NCBI RefSeq assembly: GCF_042684865.1
Contig: NZ_JBHUML010000006.1
Location: 1 to 64,000, forward strand
Direction: 5' to 3'
From: Salibacterium lacus
Lineage (GTDB): Bacteria > Bacillota > Bacilli > Bacillales > Marinococcaceae
DNA length: 64,000 bases
Shown here: piece after piece, positions 17,801 through 27,400 of the stretch
Layout: every line of letters begins with the position of its first letter
Numbering within the stretch: the stretch's first letter is position 1
Notes under the pieces: model-generated
Database searches by the model: none
What the model was told of the DNA's origin: nothing
What the model saw: only the letters and a program-made list of their open reading frames with translations
Program-made: the position numbers and the translations under genes

Positions 17801-20697
17801 AAAAGCATTTGCGGACCAGTCAAACTGTCTTCTACTTGAACGTTATTAATATCAGCCTGCGCCCCGTTAACAACTACTTTCCAGTCAACAATTTTGCTGT
17901 CTTCTGGCTGATTACCACTTTTGGCTGCATATCCTCCGCCGTAATTAATATCTTCCGTAGCGGTAGTATTAAAATGTTCAGTGTCATTTGTGGTAACAGT
18001 CACATCATTTGAATAAGTGTCCTGAACATAGTTCAAACCATCTAAACTTGTTTTGTACGTAATCAAGTAGAAATCTGTGATTTCACGTTCTCCAAAGTCA
18101 GCTGTGAACTCATCTTCTGAAGCATTAATGTCTATATCCCCACTATCAAGAGTAGCGACAGGCTTCTTACTTATTTCATCAACACTGGTTACTCCCGGAT
18201 CAACATTATATACTTCGATAGTACCTTCCTGCAGTTGTTGATTGCCTTTGACGGTGTCCGTTACCTCGACGTTGTTTAGTGATCTGGTATCGTAGTTGAC
18301 ACCTATGTTCCAAGTAATCGTTTGATTCTCCGCATTGTAACTGCCGTTTTTAAATCCGTTATCTTTCGTATTATTGTTTGGATTAAACTCACGGCTTACG
18401 GATTGGTTTCCACCGGACCATTTTACATTTGCATCATTTTCAAACGATTCATTATTGCCAGGATTAAATTCAAAGTCGGTAGTGTACTCGATTGTTGTAT
18501 TTTGATTAACCGTAACACCGTCGTTAAATTTGATAGTGAAACTACTACTATCGGTCGTGAGACTATATTGATTGTCGTCATAACCACTTACTTCAATACT
18601 ATCTTCTTGGAGTGTGAATCCTCCCTGCATGGTATCGGTGATGGTTGGAGCTGTCATTGTCCTGTCGTCTTTATTGAGAGTGATAGTCCAATCAACGGTT
18701 TTGTTTTGATAATTGACGTTTTCATCAGGATTGCTCTTGCCGATAATGCCCTGTTCAACGCCTACCGTAGCTTCATCCCCTTCCGTGTGCCCTGAATAAT
18801 TACTGGAAACACTGTTGGTTACGGTTTTACTATTAATAACTCGGTCTGATGCCTCAGTAGTATATGTTATTTTGTACGCATCCGATACAGTGTCATCTTC
18901 AGTCAAGCCGGCGAGGTCCAAGTTGAACGATGTAGTATCAGACGAGTACTTATAAGATGAAACTTCAGTTGTTTCGGCTGCGCTTCCATCGCTGTTATCG
19001 AAGGAGTCCACCTGTTCGACTGTTACATTATCAGGCATGACAAAATTGTCTGTGTTTCCTTCATGACTAAGTGTATCTGAGATAGAAGCTTCATTTGCCG
19101 GAATATCCTGTTGGTTGTAGTTGTACCGAATTGTCCATTCGATGGTTTGAGTACTTGAATCGTAATTTGAACTTACTTTTTCAAGCGGCTTGCCGCGTTT
19201 GGTAGTGACTGTTCCGGATTTTTCTTCTATAGCTCCCGAATTTCCGGATAGCGTTGCATTGTTTTCATATTCTGTTGCATTCTGTCCCTCGAGATTGGTT
19301 GTATAAGTTACTTGATAGGCTCTGCTTGTGTCAGCACCTAAGTTCATTTCTATTTCACCATTTTCATTCACTGGTGAAGAAACGTTAACTGCATCACCAA
19401 TACTCCATGTTCCATCTGCATTGAGATTAAGATAATTCACTTGCAGCGTATCTTCTTGAAGACTCATATTGTCGCCTAACGTATCTTTAAATACGGGATT
19501 GGTTATTTCGGCCCGGCTTTTGTTAAACCGTACCGTCCAATCTGCAGTATCAGCGTTATAATTGGATGAGGCCTCGCCTGTTTTACTCATCTCAGTGTTT
19601 ACATCCCCTAAGTTTACCGGGACAAATATTGGGTCCCCACCTTCAATTGGTGTAACCTCGATTTCATTGTTTTTGTTCACTTCCTGGTCTGAGGATATAC
19701 CAGACTGAAACTTGATATTCCAGTCTACAGAGTTTCCTTCTATATTATCCGTAAATGTTACTGTGACTTCCCCGCCTTCAGTGACGGTAAAGGATCCTAT
19801 TTCCTGCTCGCCGAAAGAGATGGGTACCTCAGTAATTTGTTCATAAACTTCGAATTCTTCAGGTACATTAAATGTTAAAGTGGTCCCTTCCCCGTAACTG
19901 TGATCGCTGCCGAAACTAAACTGATATTGAGCCTCGTATTCTGAATCCGAATCTATGCCGTTTTCCAAAACATCTTCGCCTTCATCAGTCATCATATTGA
20001 ACGAGTCTAAGTACTGACTTGGATTGTCAACTTTGTCTTTGATATCGGCAGCGTATGGCTCAATGGCTTGCTGCTCATTCATTTCACTTCCTGCAGAGCT
20101 TCCTTTCCCATCTTGGACACCAGTTTTATCCGTTGTCGTTTCGTCCCCTTCGCTGCCAGTGGTGCTTCCATCATCAACGGTAGTATCACTGTTTTGTTCT
20201 CCACTGTCAGGCGACTGATCCGCGGTTTCATCTGTACTGCTTCCTGATGAGTCGTCTTTAGATCCATCCGTACTTCCTGTGCCGTCCGTGGATCCGTCGG
20301 TACTTCCGGAACTATTTTTTCCATCGTCTGTTGTGTCTTGATTATCGGTAGAATCGTTACTTCCATTTCCATCTTGGGTCTGTTCGTCCGTGTTGGTTTC
20401 CTGGGTAGTGTCATCTCCACCACTGGAACCATCTGTACTGTCAGTGCTGTCCTGAGTGTCATTTGTACCGGATGTGTCACCGCTGGTTTCAGTACTGGTG
20501 TCCGGCTCTGTTGTTTGGTTGTCCGTTCCGCTGCTCTCGGTCTGCGTATCATCGGTTCCCGATTGTTCGGCGGCAGCAGTCACGTCCGCATCACCGGACT
20601 CCTGCGCCATGACAGACGACGTGAGTCCTGCTCCACTCCCTACCAACTGAAAGATCAAAATAAAGATGATAGCAGAAATATTGAGTTTCCTAACCAA
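14848..20697 (-). CDS. Second giant LPDTS-anchored SpaA/Cna-B adhesin
   Basis: The product is about 1949 residues from a TTG at 20695-20697, which sits seven bases after AGAGGAGG; an ATG further upstream (20733) has no ribosome site. A signal peptide is followed by a ~170-residue stalk rich in Ser, Thr, Asp and Gly. Then come five or six related adhesive modules of collagen-binding/Cna-A type (each with a V-W-I/V core, VTDTV or ISDTL, and an ITYTT strand). Eight SpaA repeats with LTK and VETxAPxGY motifs follow, then LPDTS, a hydrophobic helix and RRRRKV. The last ~35 residues resemble those of the first adhesin, so both should use the adjacent class D sortase. Likely an attachment factor; ligand unknown. 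Confidence 0.9.
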   Translation of the reverse strand: MVRKLNISAIIFILIFQLVGSGAGLTSSVMAQESGDADVTAAAEQSGTDDTQTESSGTDNQTTEPDTSTETSGDTSGTNDTQDSTDSTDGSSGGDDTTQETNTDEQTQDGNGSNDSTDNQDTTDDGKNSSGSTDGSTDGTGSTDGSKDDSSGSSTDETADQSPDSGEQNSDTTVDDGSTTGSEGDETTTDKTGVQDGKGSSAGSEMNEQQAIEPYAADIKDKVDNPSQYLDSFNMMTDEGEDVLENGIDSDSEYEAQYQFSFGSDHSYGEGTTLTFNVPEEFEVYEQITEVPISFGEQEIGSFTVTEGGEVTVTFTDNIEGNSVDWNIKFQSGISSDQEVNKNNEIEVTPIEGGDPIFVPVNLGDVNTEMSKTGEASSNYNADTADWTVRFNKSRAEITNPVFKDTLGDNMSLQEDTLQVNYLNLNADGTWSIGDAVNVSSPVNENGEIEMNLGADTSRAYQVTYTTNLEGQNATEYENNATLSGNSGAIEEKSGTVTTKRGKPLEKVSSNYDSSTQTIEWTIRYNYNQQDIPANEASISDTLSHEGNTDNFVMPDNVTVEQVDSFDNSDGSAAETTEVSSYKYSSDTTSFNLDLAGLTEDDTVSDAYKITYTTEASDRVINSKTVTNSVSSNYSGHTEGDEATVGVEQGIIGKSNPDENVNYQNKTVDWTITLNKDDRTMTAPTITDTMQGGFTLQEDSIEVSGYDDNQYSLTTDSSSFTIKFNDGVTVNQNTTIEYTTDFEFNPGNNESFENDANVKWSGGNQSVSREFNPNNNTKDNGFKNGSYNAENQTITWNIGVNYDTRSLNNVEVTDTVKGNQQLQEGTIEVYNVDPGVTSVDEISKKPVATLDSGDIDINASEDEFTADFGEREITDFYLITYKTSLDGLNYVQDTYSNDVTVTTNDTEHFNTTATEDINYGGGYAAKSGNQPEDSKIVDWKVVVNGAQADINNVQVEDSLTGPQMLLTDTIKVYNTNVAADGTVTKDSEITEDETYEMLSESEAGFKLDFIGDKNNISSPYIIEYQSYIQTNQETELTNDLTVSGEEVEEDSNNSGTSVQTRWSSGEGSGSIGDGSGDPATLTINKQDVGTEENNPATGGPINGVEFTLIDPDSGVELMSGVTGEGENQDGQIVFNDVVQGTYELREDSAPERYKESDSPRTINVEGTEQSITIENELKNPKSIKLEKVDADTEEIIKRNAVFNVEKQNGDLIREGVKTGEDGTVTVENLTPGNYQFVETTPPTTYQKAEDPVEFTIEDSQEGTKTVEVANSLIQGSVQLTKVDTDTPDITLAGAVFEIYKEGAEEPLEINGKDEFETGENGKIVVENLDAGTYEFVETESPEGYKPNEEPEVFTIKQYETVEGVEQETVTVENELYPGSVQLIKTEQNNPDNYLEGAVFELQTGDGETLEEGLTTNENGRLTVNELAPGQYQFIETEAPYDYWRNTDTFSFEIEEGGNESAVVRVENSPLPDTSNPSPNPDPEEEEGSVVLTKTAEDTDEALEGAAFDLEDSGGDVIEEDLTTDADGEIEVTGLEPGDYEFVETEAPEGYILDDSPVDVEIQNDEETTVTVTNEPANEQTEGSVLLTKTNSSEQPSTLQGAVFNLENDEGEVVQEGLTTNEDGEISVTGLEPGDYQFVETEAPNGYEQSDDPLDFTIVEGQQEAVTLTAENEAQPGTVQLTKTAADDSSTLLEDAVFTLEQQDGTVVEEGLTTGAAGTVTVSNLEPGDYQFIETKAPEGYEQTSDPAAFTMEAGSTGLVEVTVENEKSQQDETTPPEEAEGSVALTKVDETDGDELLEGAVFTLQTEEGTVVEEGLTTNSSGKIFVNNLEPGTYEFVETKAPEGYKRNNSPVSFTIEADQSEAVSVLAENVPSSNDTSSDENPSDENVDTPTSPGDDKEAGDSADGREEDNNAEKGQALPDTSTSTFNYGLAGIIALLAGLFIRRRRKV

Positions 20698-20804
20698 AAT
20701 CCTTCCTCCTCTAAACATACAAAAATCGTTCAATCCCTTCGATGAACGTTTAAAAACACCACTAATCGGGCATGGTCCCCGTGGTTACCCTATGCCTGTG
20801 CTTT

Positions 20805-20920
20805 TAGTATAAGAAGCACACCACTTTTTTCAGTATCTTAAAATGTACTGCCGTTGTATGGTGATAATCATTATTAATTTGCGGTAATTAACAATTAAAA
20901 ATATATGGATTATATACATA
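20805..20920 (-). promoter_or_regulatory. Upstream control region B, shared with the first adhesin
   Basis: This region aligns with 13893-13955 (see region A) and includes ACCATACAA and GTACATTTT. A -10-like TATACT lies on the minus strand near 20810, giving a leader of about 110 bases to the TTG start. The leader contains a small hairpin (ACCAC near 20790 pairing with GTGGT near 20765, with GGG and CCC inside). Confidence 0.5.
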
Positions 20921-20922
20921 AA

Positions 20923-20950
20923 AAAACCGGGAGGCAAAGCTCCCGGTTTT
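20923..20950 (-). terminator. Terminator of the AraC-type regulator gene
   Basis: AAAACCGGGAG (20923-20933) and CTCCCGGTTTT (20940-20950) form an 11-base perfect stem. It begins 11 bases after the stop codon of the regulator and is flanked by A/T runs on both sides. Confidence 0.85.
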
Positions 20951-20961
20951 CTTAATAAAAT

Positions 20962-22113
20962 CTATGAACCCTGTTTCCGGTACTGCATCGGAGTACGTCC
21001 GGTAATCCGCTTAAAGGCCTTTGTAAAATACGTTTGATCATTAAAACACAGCATCAGCGCGATATCGGACAGCGGCATATCAGAATAAATAACCAGCCTC
21101 TCCGCTTCTCTTATTTTTGACTCCAGTATGTACCTTTTAAGAGTCACGCCGCATTCTTCTTTGAACATCGTGGAGACGTACCCAGGTGTGAGATTCATAT
21201 AATCAGCAACTGTTTTGACATCCACCGGTTTCCGAAGATGACTCTGAATAAACTCACGTACCTGCCGGGTAAACGGACTGTACCCCTTGTTGCGTTCTTT
21301 TTTCATAATATAGTAAAAAGAGTTCAGTATCTCCGTTTTCTGTTCATTCAGCTGATTCAACGTATCGCTGTTTTCTATCTTTGATAACAAGCTTCGGTTC
21401 ATTGTCATCACTTCAGTAGAAGTCACCCCGATTTCAATCAGCGGCCTGGTCAAAATGGCGCATAAAACAATGAGGTAGTTTTTTAATTCTCTGACAGGAG
21501 CTTCTGAACCAAATGTCATGTCTGTCTCCTGCTCCAGATTTTTAAGCATTTCAAATCCTTCGGGATCTGTGTTTTTAAAGTATTCCAGAAACTTTTTTTC
21601 CTGTTCATATGGATGATAGACATAGTCCATACCCGCTTCATTCATCCCTTGCGTGATCCAGTCATATTCGTACGCGATGCCGGGATAATAGTAGAAATAA
21701 TGGCGGATCATACTGTTGACCATCGTACGTACATAGTGATGCCTGTACTTATAAGGTGCGTGTGCTTCCTCGGCCTGCAGCCCGTCAGGCAGATATACCA
21801 GACATTCATCAGGAACCGCGTCAGCCGCCCGGTACGGACCTGTTATGAAAAATCCCTGCAGCGTCTCCATCCACACAGAGAAAAAGTAGCACCCCTCTCC
21901 TTCATCGTACAAAAAACATTCCACGTTCTCCACCCGATTGTACAAAAACTCAAAAATGGACTGTCCTTTGGAGAAAGGTGCTGCAAACTGGAATGCAGAT
22001 TTCTCATGGCATGCACTCGAATAATACCCAGCAGCGAGACCTGTCATGTCTGATAGAATCGAAATAAGTTCATTTACTTTAGTATGATTTGAGTTGGATA
22101 TTGTCACTGGCAT
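20962..22113 (-). CDS. AraC-family transcriptional regulator of the surface-antigen-adjacent type
   Basis: The 383-residue protein has a C-terminal AraC DNA-binding domain (residues ~283-380) with two helix-turn-helix units (VADYMNLTPGYVSTMFKEE and IALMLCFNDQTYFTKAFKR) and the closing TPMQYRK. The long N-terminal half has many aromatic residues and resembles sensor domains of AraC regulators found next to LPXTG surface-protein genes. It lies directly upstream of, and on the same strand as, the LPDTS adhesin, but a terminator separates them. The ATG at 22113 abuts AAGGGGAG, too close for normal use; the GTG two codons later (22107) has better spacing. A small palindrome, ATAAC-GAT-GTTAT (22138-22150), lies upstream and could be an autoregulatory site. 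The target is inferred from position. Confidence 0.85.
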   Translation of the reverse strand: MPVTISNSNHTKVNELISILSDMTGLAAGYYSSACHEKSAFQFAAPFSKGQSIFEFLYNRVENVECFLYDEGEGCYFFSVWMETLQGFFITGPYRAADAVPDECLVYLPDGLQAEEAHAPYKYRHHYVRTMVNSMIRHYFYYYPGIAYEYDWITQGMNEAGMDYVYHPYEQEKKFLEYFKNTDPEGFEMLKNLEQETDMTFGSEAPVRELKNYLIVLCAILTRPLIEIGVTSTEVMTMNRSLLSKIENSDTLNQLNEQKTEILNSFYYIMKKERNKGYSPFTRQVREFIQSHLRKPVDVKTVADYMNLTPGYVSTMFKEECGVTLKRYILESKIREAERLVIYSDMPLSDIALMLCFNDQTYFTKAFKRITGRTPMQYRKQGS

Positions 22114-22365
22114 CTCCCCTTGTATCCAAATAGTAGTATAACGATGTTATCAACTGACCCGTTTTATCGGAGACTCATTTCCATAAATGGTCCCATGACA
22201 GAATCAGGGTTTATGGTGGTCAGGATTGGACCCGGGAATGTAACAAAACCGTTCGTCAAGTATTGTGAGCACCCGTACCACCCTTGGGCTTCCAGGTTAT
22301 TTGCAGGTATTTTCACCTCAAATTTAACGATTATTATTGTTTCTTTGGTGTTGTTCCGATATATC

Positions 22366-23220
22366 TCATTCGTCCCTATTAAGCTTATTTCTATTCTTCT
22401 CCTTATACATCGCCATATCTGCGAATCTTAATAAATCTTCCTCTGCTTCCCCATCGTCTGGGTACACGCTGTATCCCATGCTTATGTCAACCATAAAAGA
22501 TTGATGGCCAACCATTACTTCTTTACTAAACTGGAGATCAATACTATCTTTGACCGCATCGATATCCATAGTTTGATCGATGATCATGAGAAATTCATCT
22601 CCGCTTTTTCGAAAAACTTTTCCTTTTCCCTTACAGGCATTCACTACTATTTCGGCACACTTCTGTAATAAACTGTCTCCTACTACATGACCAAATTGAT
22701 CATTTATTTTCTTGAAATTATCAATGTCAATAAATAATATACCTATTTTCGATTTGCTTTGTTTCATCTTTTCCGCTAAAAGTTCCCTAAAGCTTCTTAA
22801 ATTAGGGACTCCAGTAAGTTCATCTATATAAACTAAACGCTGCAGCTCCTCACATTCATGGAAGGTTTGTATCGGTGTAAGTAGTATCATATAAATATCT
22901 CTATCTTCACTGTAATCTGACATTTGAAAAAATGTTTCAACTTTTTGTTCGTTTTTATCCTTTAGATATATATAATCAAACCATAAGCCATTTTGTTTGA
23001 CGTTGGAGATTACTTGATTCCACCAAGGCACGTCCTGCCTCAGGATATTTGTAATATTTGCTGACATTAAGTCATTTTTTGATCCATACACTATATCCAA
23101 AAACACATCATTGGCTGATAAAAGATTTCCATTTGCATCTGTTAAAGCTACCATGGAAGACTGCACAAAGCTCATCGAAAAATTCATTATCTCTTTTAGG
23201 AAGCTATGGGACTTTTGCAC
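22366..23220 (-). CDS. PAS-GGDEF protein with SGDEF motif (putative diguanylate cyclase)
   Basis: The 284-residue cytoplasmic protein has a PAS-like sensor part (~1-125) and a GGDEF domain (~128-284). The domain keeps YIDELTGVPN at its start, the metal-binding FIDIDNFKKIND, and the active-site loop as SGDEF. SGDEF variants are active in some known enzymes, so synthesis of cyclic di-GMP from GTP is likely but not certain. No RxxD inhibitory site stands out. It starts with GTG, eight bases after AGGAGGAAGAGG. It is divergent from the response regulator at 23.4 kb and lies between the adhesin regulator and a YdaK-like c-di-GMP receptor, which fits a biofilm-control role. Confidence 0.85.
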   Translation of the reverse strand: MQKSHSFLKEIMNFSMSFVQSSMVALTDANGNLLSANDVFLDIVYGSKNDLMSANITNILRQDVPWWNQVISNVKQNGLWFDYIYLKDKNEQKVETFFQMSDYSEDRDIYMILLTPIQTFHECEELQRLVYIDELTGVPNLRSFRELLAEKMKQSKSKIGILFIDIDNFKKINDQFGHVVGDSLLQKCAEIVVNACKGKGKVFRKSGDEFLMIIDQTMDIDAVKDSIDLQFSKEVMVGHQSFMVDISMGYSVYPDDGEAEEDLLRFADMAMYKEKNRNKLNRDE

Positions 23221-23385
23221 CGCAGATACCTCTTCCTCCTTTTTTTATCCATTTATGTTGATTCTAAATAAACAATCTAAACAAATTCTGAACATTGGAT
23301 GTCATCATCCAAGCTTATCAAAAAACTCAAATAAAAGTTATAATATGTTTGTCATCTGCTATTTTTTTAAAGGGGGATATTGAAT

Positions 23386-24456
23386 TTGAGAATTATGCTG
23401 GTTGATGACGAACCTCACGTCCTTCATTATTTAGAAAGACTGTTAGAAGAAAAAAAGGGTGTAGAGGTCGTCGGTAAATACTTCAATTCGTATCAAGCTA
23501 TAGAGGAAGCGCTGAAATATAAACCTGAAGTTGCTTTTCTTGATATTGAAATGCCTGACATACAAGGGATAGAACTTGCCGGGAAAATTCAGGAGGGCTC
23601 CCCTGAAACACAAATCGTTTTTGTTACAGCATACAGCCAATATGCCGTAGACGCCTTCGAATTGAATGCCGTTGATTACCTTGTAAAACCAATTCAACGT
23701 GAACGGTTAAATAAAACCATTCAGCGTATTAAGCAGTTCTTACCATTTGCAATTTCAGGTAAAAATGGTGATTCTTTCGTATATTGTTTAAAATGCTTGC
23801 AATTCAAAAGATCGAAAGCAAAATTTCCAACCACTGAAATACACTGGAGAACATCAAAAGCCAAAGAATTGTTTATGCTGCTGCTGCATTATAGACAGGT
23901 ACCCGTTCGAAAAGATGTGCTCATAGAAACGCTTTGGCCTGGACACGATAGCGAAAAAGGTATGGACTTACTATATTCTACCATTTATCAGGTTCGAAAA
24001 ACGTTAAAATCGAATGATATTGATATAAAAGTAAATAGTCACGAAGACAGTTACATACTTAATCTGAATGGAACGAAAGTAGATGTCGATGAGTGGGAAA
24101 AAGGAGTATTAGCATTACCCGTAATATCCGACGACACGCTCTCTGAATATCAGAAGTACTTCGACATGTATCATGGTGATTACTTGGCAGAAGTGGATTA
24201 TATCTGGGTGGAAGCAGAAAGAGAAAGGCTGCGGTCTCTATGGCTGAATCTTGCAGCACAAATCACTGATTTCTTAATCAGCAAAGGAAACTACACTCCT
24301 GCTATCACCATGTTCCACACGATACAAAAACGCTATCCTTTTATGGAAGACAGCTATTACAAGCTGATGCATTTATACGAGAAAAAAGGAGACCATTATT
24401 CTTCAAATCAACAGTACTTAAAACTTAAAGAAATGGAAGCTGGTGACTTGGAATAA
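23386..24456 (+). CDS. Response regulator with winged-helix and BTAD output domains
   Basis: The product has ~356 residues. A receiver domain (~1-115) with the acidic pair DDE, phospho-acceptor Asp in FLDIEMPD and the conserved Lys in LVKP is followed by a trans_reg_C-like winged helix (~150-225) and a bacterial transcriptional activator (BTAD/SARP) repeat domain (~230-350). It would be phosphorylated by the convergent hybrid kinase and act as a transcription factor. Two TTG codons compete as start: 23380 is only three bases after AAAGGGGG, whereas 23386 has nine bases and is preferred. The last residues lie inside a 21-base inverted repeat that also serves as terminator. Confidence 0.88.
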   Translation: MRIMLVDDEPHVLHYLERLLEEKKGVEVVGKYFNSYQAIEEALKYKPEVAFLDIEMPDIQGIELAGKIQEGSPETQIVFVTAYSQYAVDAFELNAVDYLVKPIQRERLNKTIQRIKQFLPFAISGKNGDSFVYCLKCLQFKRSKAKFPTTEIHWRTSKAKELFMLLLHYRQVPVRKDVLIETLWPGHDSEKGMDLLYSTIYQVRKTLKSNDIDIKVNSHEDSYILNLNGTKVDVDEWEKGVLALPVISDDTLSEYQKYFDMYHGDYLAEVDYIWVEAERERLRSLWLNLAAQITDFLISKGNYTPAITMFHTIQKRYPFMEDSYYKLMHLYEKKGDHYSSNQQYLKLKEMEAGDLE

Positions 24457-24477
24457 GTCACCAGCTTCCATTTCTTT
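24427..24477. terminator. 21-base perfect inverted repeat between convergent genes
   Basis: The left arm (24427-24447) and right arm (24457-24477) are perfect reverse complements with a 9-base loop. The arms begin AAAG and end CTTT, so each direction ends in a short T-rich tail. The left arm encodes the C-terminus of the response regulator, the loop carries its stop codon, and the right arm reaches the stop codon of the kinase gene. Confidence 0.85.
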
Positions 24478-27400
24478 ATTTCGGTATTTTAAATGTTACT
24501 GTCGTTCCTTTCCCCGGCATACTTTCAATATCCAACCCTTTTCCGTAGAGTTCTTTCAACCTTTTATTTGTATTGGGGATGCCGACACTCTGCCGATTCG
24601 AATGTATGTTCAGCATTTGCTGCGCAGCTTGGTTATCCATACCTGCGCCGTCATCGATAACGGCTATTTCGTAATCATTTTGATGCTCTACCGCTTTTAT
24701 ACAGACCGTACCTCCACCCACTCGTTGAAGTATGCCATGTCTGACGGCATTTTCGATGAGGGTTTGGATAGACAGGGGTGGAACTGTGATGTTCAAACCG
24801 TCTTCAATGTCCCATTTAACTTGTAACCTTTCGCCAAATCGCTCTTTCTCAATATACAAATAGGAGTTTATCAATTTAAATTCTACATCGAGCGATACGA
24901 GAGATTCCGTGTTATGAATGTGAAAACTTCTTTGGAGATAGTTGCCAAACTCACTGATCAGTGTAACCATTCTGTCGGTATCCACTTCACTTAATGAGAC
25001 AATGGTGTTTAATGTATTAAATAAAAAGTGTGGTTGTATTTGCGCTTGCAGCCAAGCAGCCTCCACACGCAGTTGTTCTCTAATGGACTGTTTCAGTTTG
25101 ACAAGGGCCTCAACACGGACTTTCAATTCTTTAGCATCTACAGGTTTTGCGATGTAGTCGTTGGCGCCGGCGTCGAATCCGGTATATATATCTTCCTGCT
25201 GATTACGTGCCGTAAGAAGCAATATAGGTAACTCCGAGATTTTAAACTGTTTCCGGATTCTTTTTGTCAGTTCATACCCTGACATGCGGGGCATAATGAC
25301 GTCTGTAACAACTAAATCCCAATCTTGTGTATCTATCATTTCCAATGCTTCCTGTCCGCTTTTGGCTGCGGTGACCTCATACTCAGCAGCAAGTATCATT
25401 TCCAATATATTCAGGTTAACCGGGTCATCTTCTACGGCTAGTATTTTCCCTTTGTTTTCTGTTTGATCCCCAACGTTTGCTTTGATGAGAGGTAACGAAG
25501 GATGAAACGATTCTATTTTTTCTTCCTTCGTAACGGCGACCTCCTGACTGTCTTCTCGTTCATTTGGAGCGTCCTCAGCCAGTGGAAGTGTGAATGTGAC
25601 AACAGAACCTTCTCCGACAACAGAGCTTACAGTGATATCCCCCCCATGCAGTTCGACAAGTTGTTTACAAACCGTAAGCCCCAGCCCAATGCCATTTTCC
25701 GCTGCATTGGCATCCACTTGTTCATAAGCTTTGAAAATACGATCCTGTAAGTCTTCACTCATGCCGACACCCGTATCTGTAATAGAAATGGCTGCCTTAC
25801 CATAATGATGTTCGGCCTCTATGATCACAGTCCCTTTCTCTGTAAACTTCACTGCATTATGAAGAAGATTAAATAAAATTTGCACCACGCGATCCTCATC
25901 CGCTTCTACCATAGGAAAAGTTTCCGGGATGTTTATAGATAACCGCAAATCTTTTTCTGCCGTCATAAAGCGAATCATGTCAATAACACCAACAGCCACG
26001 GGATGAAGATCTATATTCTTCTTATAGAGACGAATCCGCTGTTCTTGCAGTCGAGTCACGTCCATCAGGTCATTCAGGGTATGGGTCATCCGCCTGCCAA
26101 CATTAACAAGCAGCTCCAGTTTTTCTTTACTCCTGTTTGTTAAGGGCTCTTGATTATCCTCCAGTATCGTTTGGGCGATATTAATCACCCCGTGAAGAGG
26201 GTTACGCAATTCATGAGAGGTATTTGCCAGGAATTCATCTTTTTTCTTATCAGCTTGCTCCAGTTCCTCCACAAGCTCTACTACCTGCTGATTCTGTCTG
26301 TAAAAACGTTTGAACCAAAAAATAGCAAAACTGAAAAAAGCACATAGATAATCAAACGGATAAAATGGTATGTTTATCCCTGTGACTTCTTTAATAAACC
26401 CCCACAATATACCAGATGTCGTACTCACAACAACGATAGCGATAAATATAGATTCATCTTTATATTGGAAGTAGTCCTTTAAAGCTAATGGCACAACGCC
26501 AATAAAAGATACAAAATAAAGAATAAAAAACAGGCTGTTCACCCGCGTTAAATAGTCAAGCGGGAGAATGAAAATAAGCAGGGTACAAAATCCGTACAGC
26601 ATCGTAAACCAACGAAAGCGTTTATATTTCTGTGCATTTTTCAATAGATTCCGCATGATTTGCACAAGAAAAAACGCCGCTCCAAGGTAAATAAATTCTT
26701 TAAACTTAAACGACCATTCAAAATTAAAATGAAGCCACTCCATAAAGCTGCTATTGTAGGTAAGCAGTTCATCTACAGCCGGAAACACAAAACCAACAGC
26801 AAAGAAAAGCATGATTTTCGTCCGGGAGACAAAAAGATAAATAAGCAAACTGTAAATACTATGCAGGAGAAGAATAACGACTAAGCTGATTAACAACGTA
26901 TGTTCAAAGTTTCTATCCTGCGTCACCTGCTCCGCGGCACCAAATGTTATCGGACTGCTTACTGCAGCACCACCAGGGGTATCGAAATTGGAAACCTGCA
27001 GCATAATGTCGATTTTCTGTTTTTCAGAGGTGAATGTTACAGTGTAGGGATTGCCCTTGCCTAGATGTTGATCTGTTTCTTTCGCGGCATGACCCGAATA
27101 TCCTTTTAAATCCCCGTTCACAAACAGAGAGGAAGCTGTATCTGTCGACGGAATGCTTAGGGAAAACGATTGCTCTGAATCAATAGTTTTATCAATAAGA
27201 ATCTTTAAATGATAAGTTCCAAATTTAGTAGAAGAGTCTTCACTTGATTCCTTCGCTGTATTATCGCTGTGTGTACCTGCATCAAAAGGAAGCTCTTGAG
27301 GATTTTGGGCCAATGTTCCGGGGAAAAACACCCATCCCCCCTCAAAGGAGACAGGAGATTCACTCTTCACATTGTATTCCCGAAGGTCCAATACCCCTTT

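Noticed and set aside
5934..20697. Possible CRISPR-like arrays from repeated DNA
   Set aside because: The repeats are long, degenerate and in frame, encoding SpaA domains; there are no short identical repeats with unique spacers and no cas genes.
20760..20805. Possible c-di-GMP riboswitch in the leader of the second adhesin
   Set aside because: Only a small hairpin is present; the conserved GEMM core and receptor pairs are absent.
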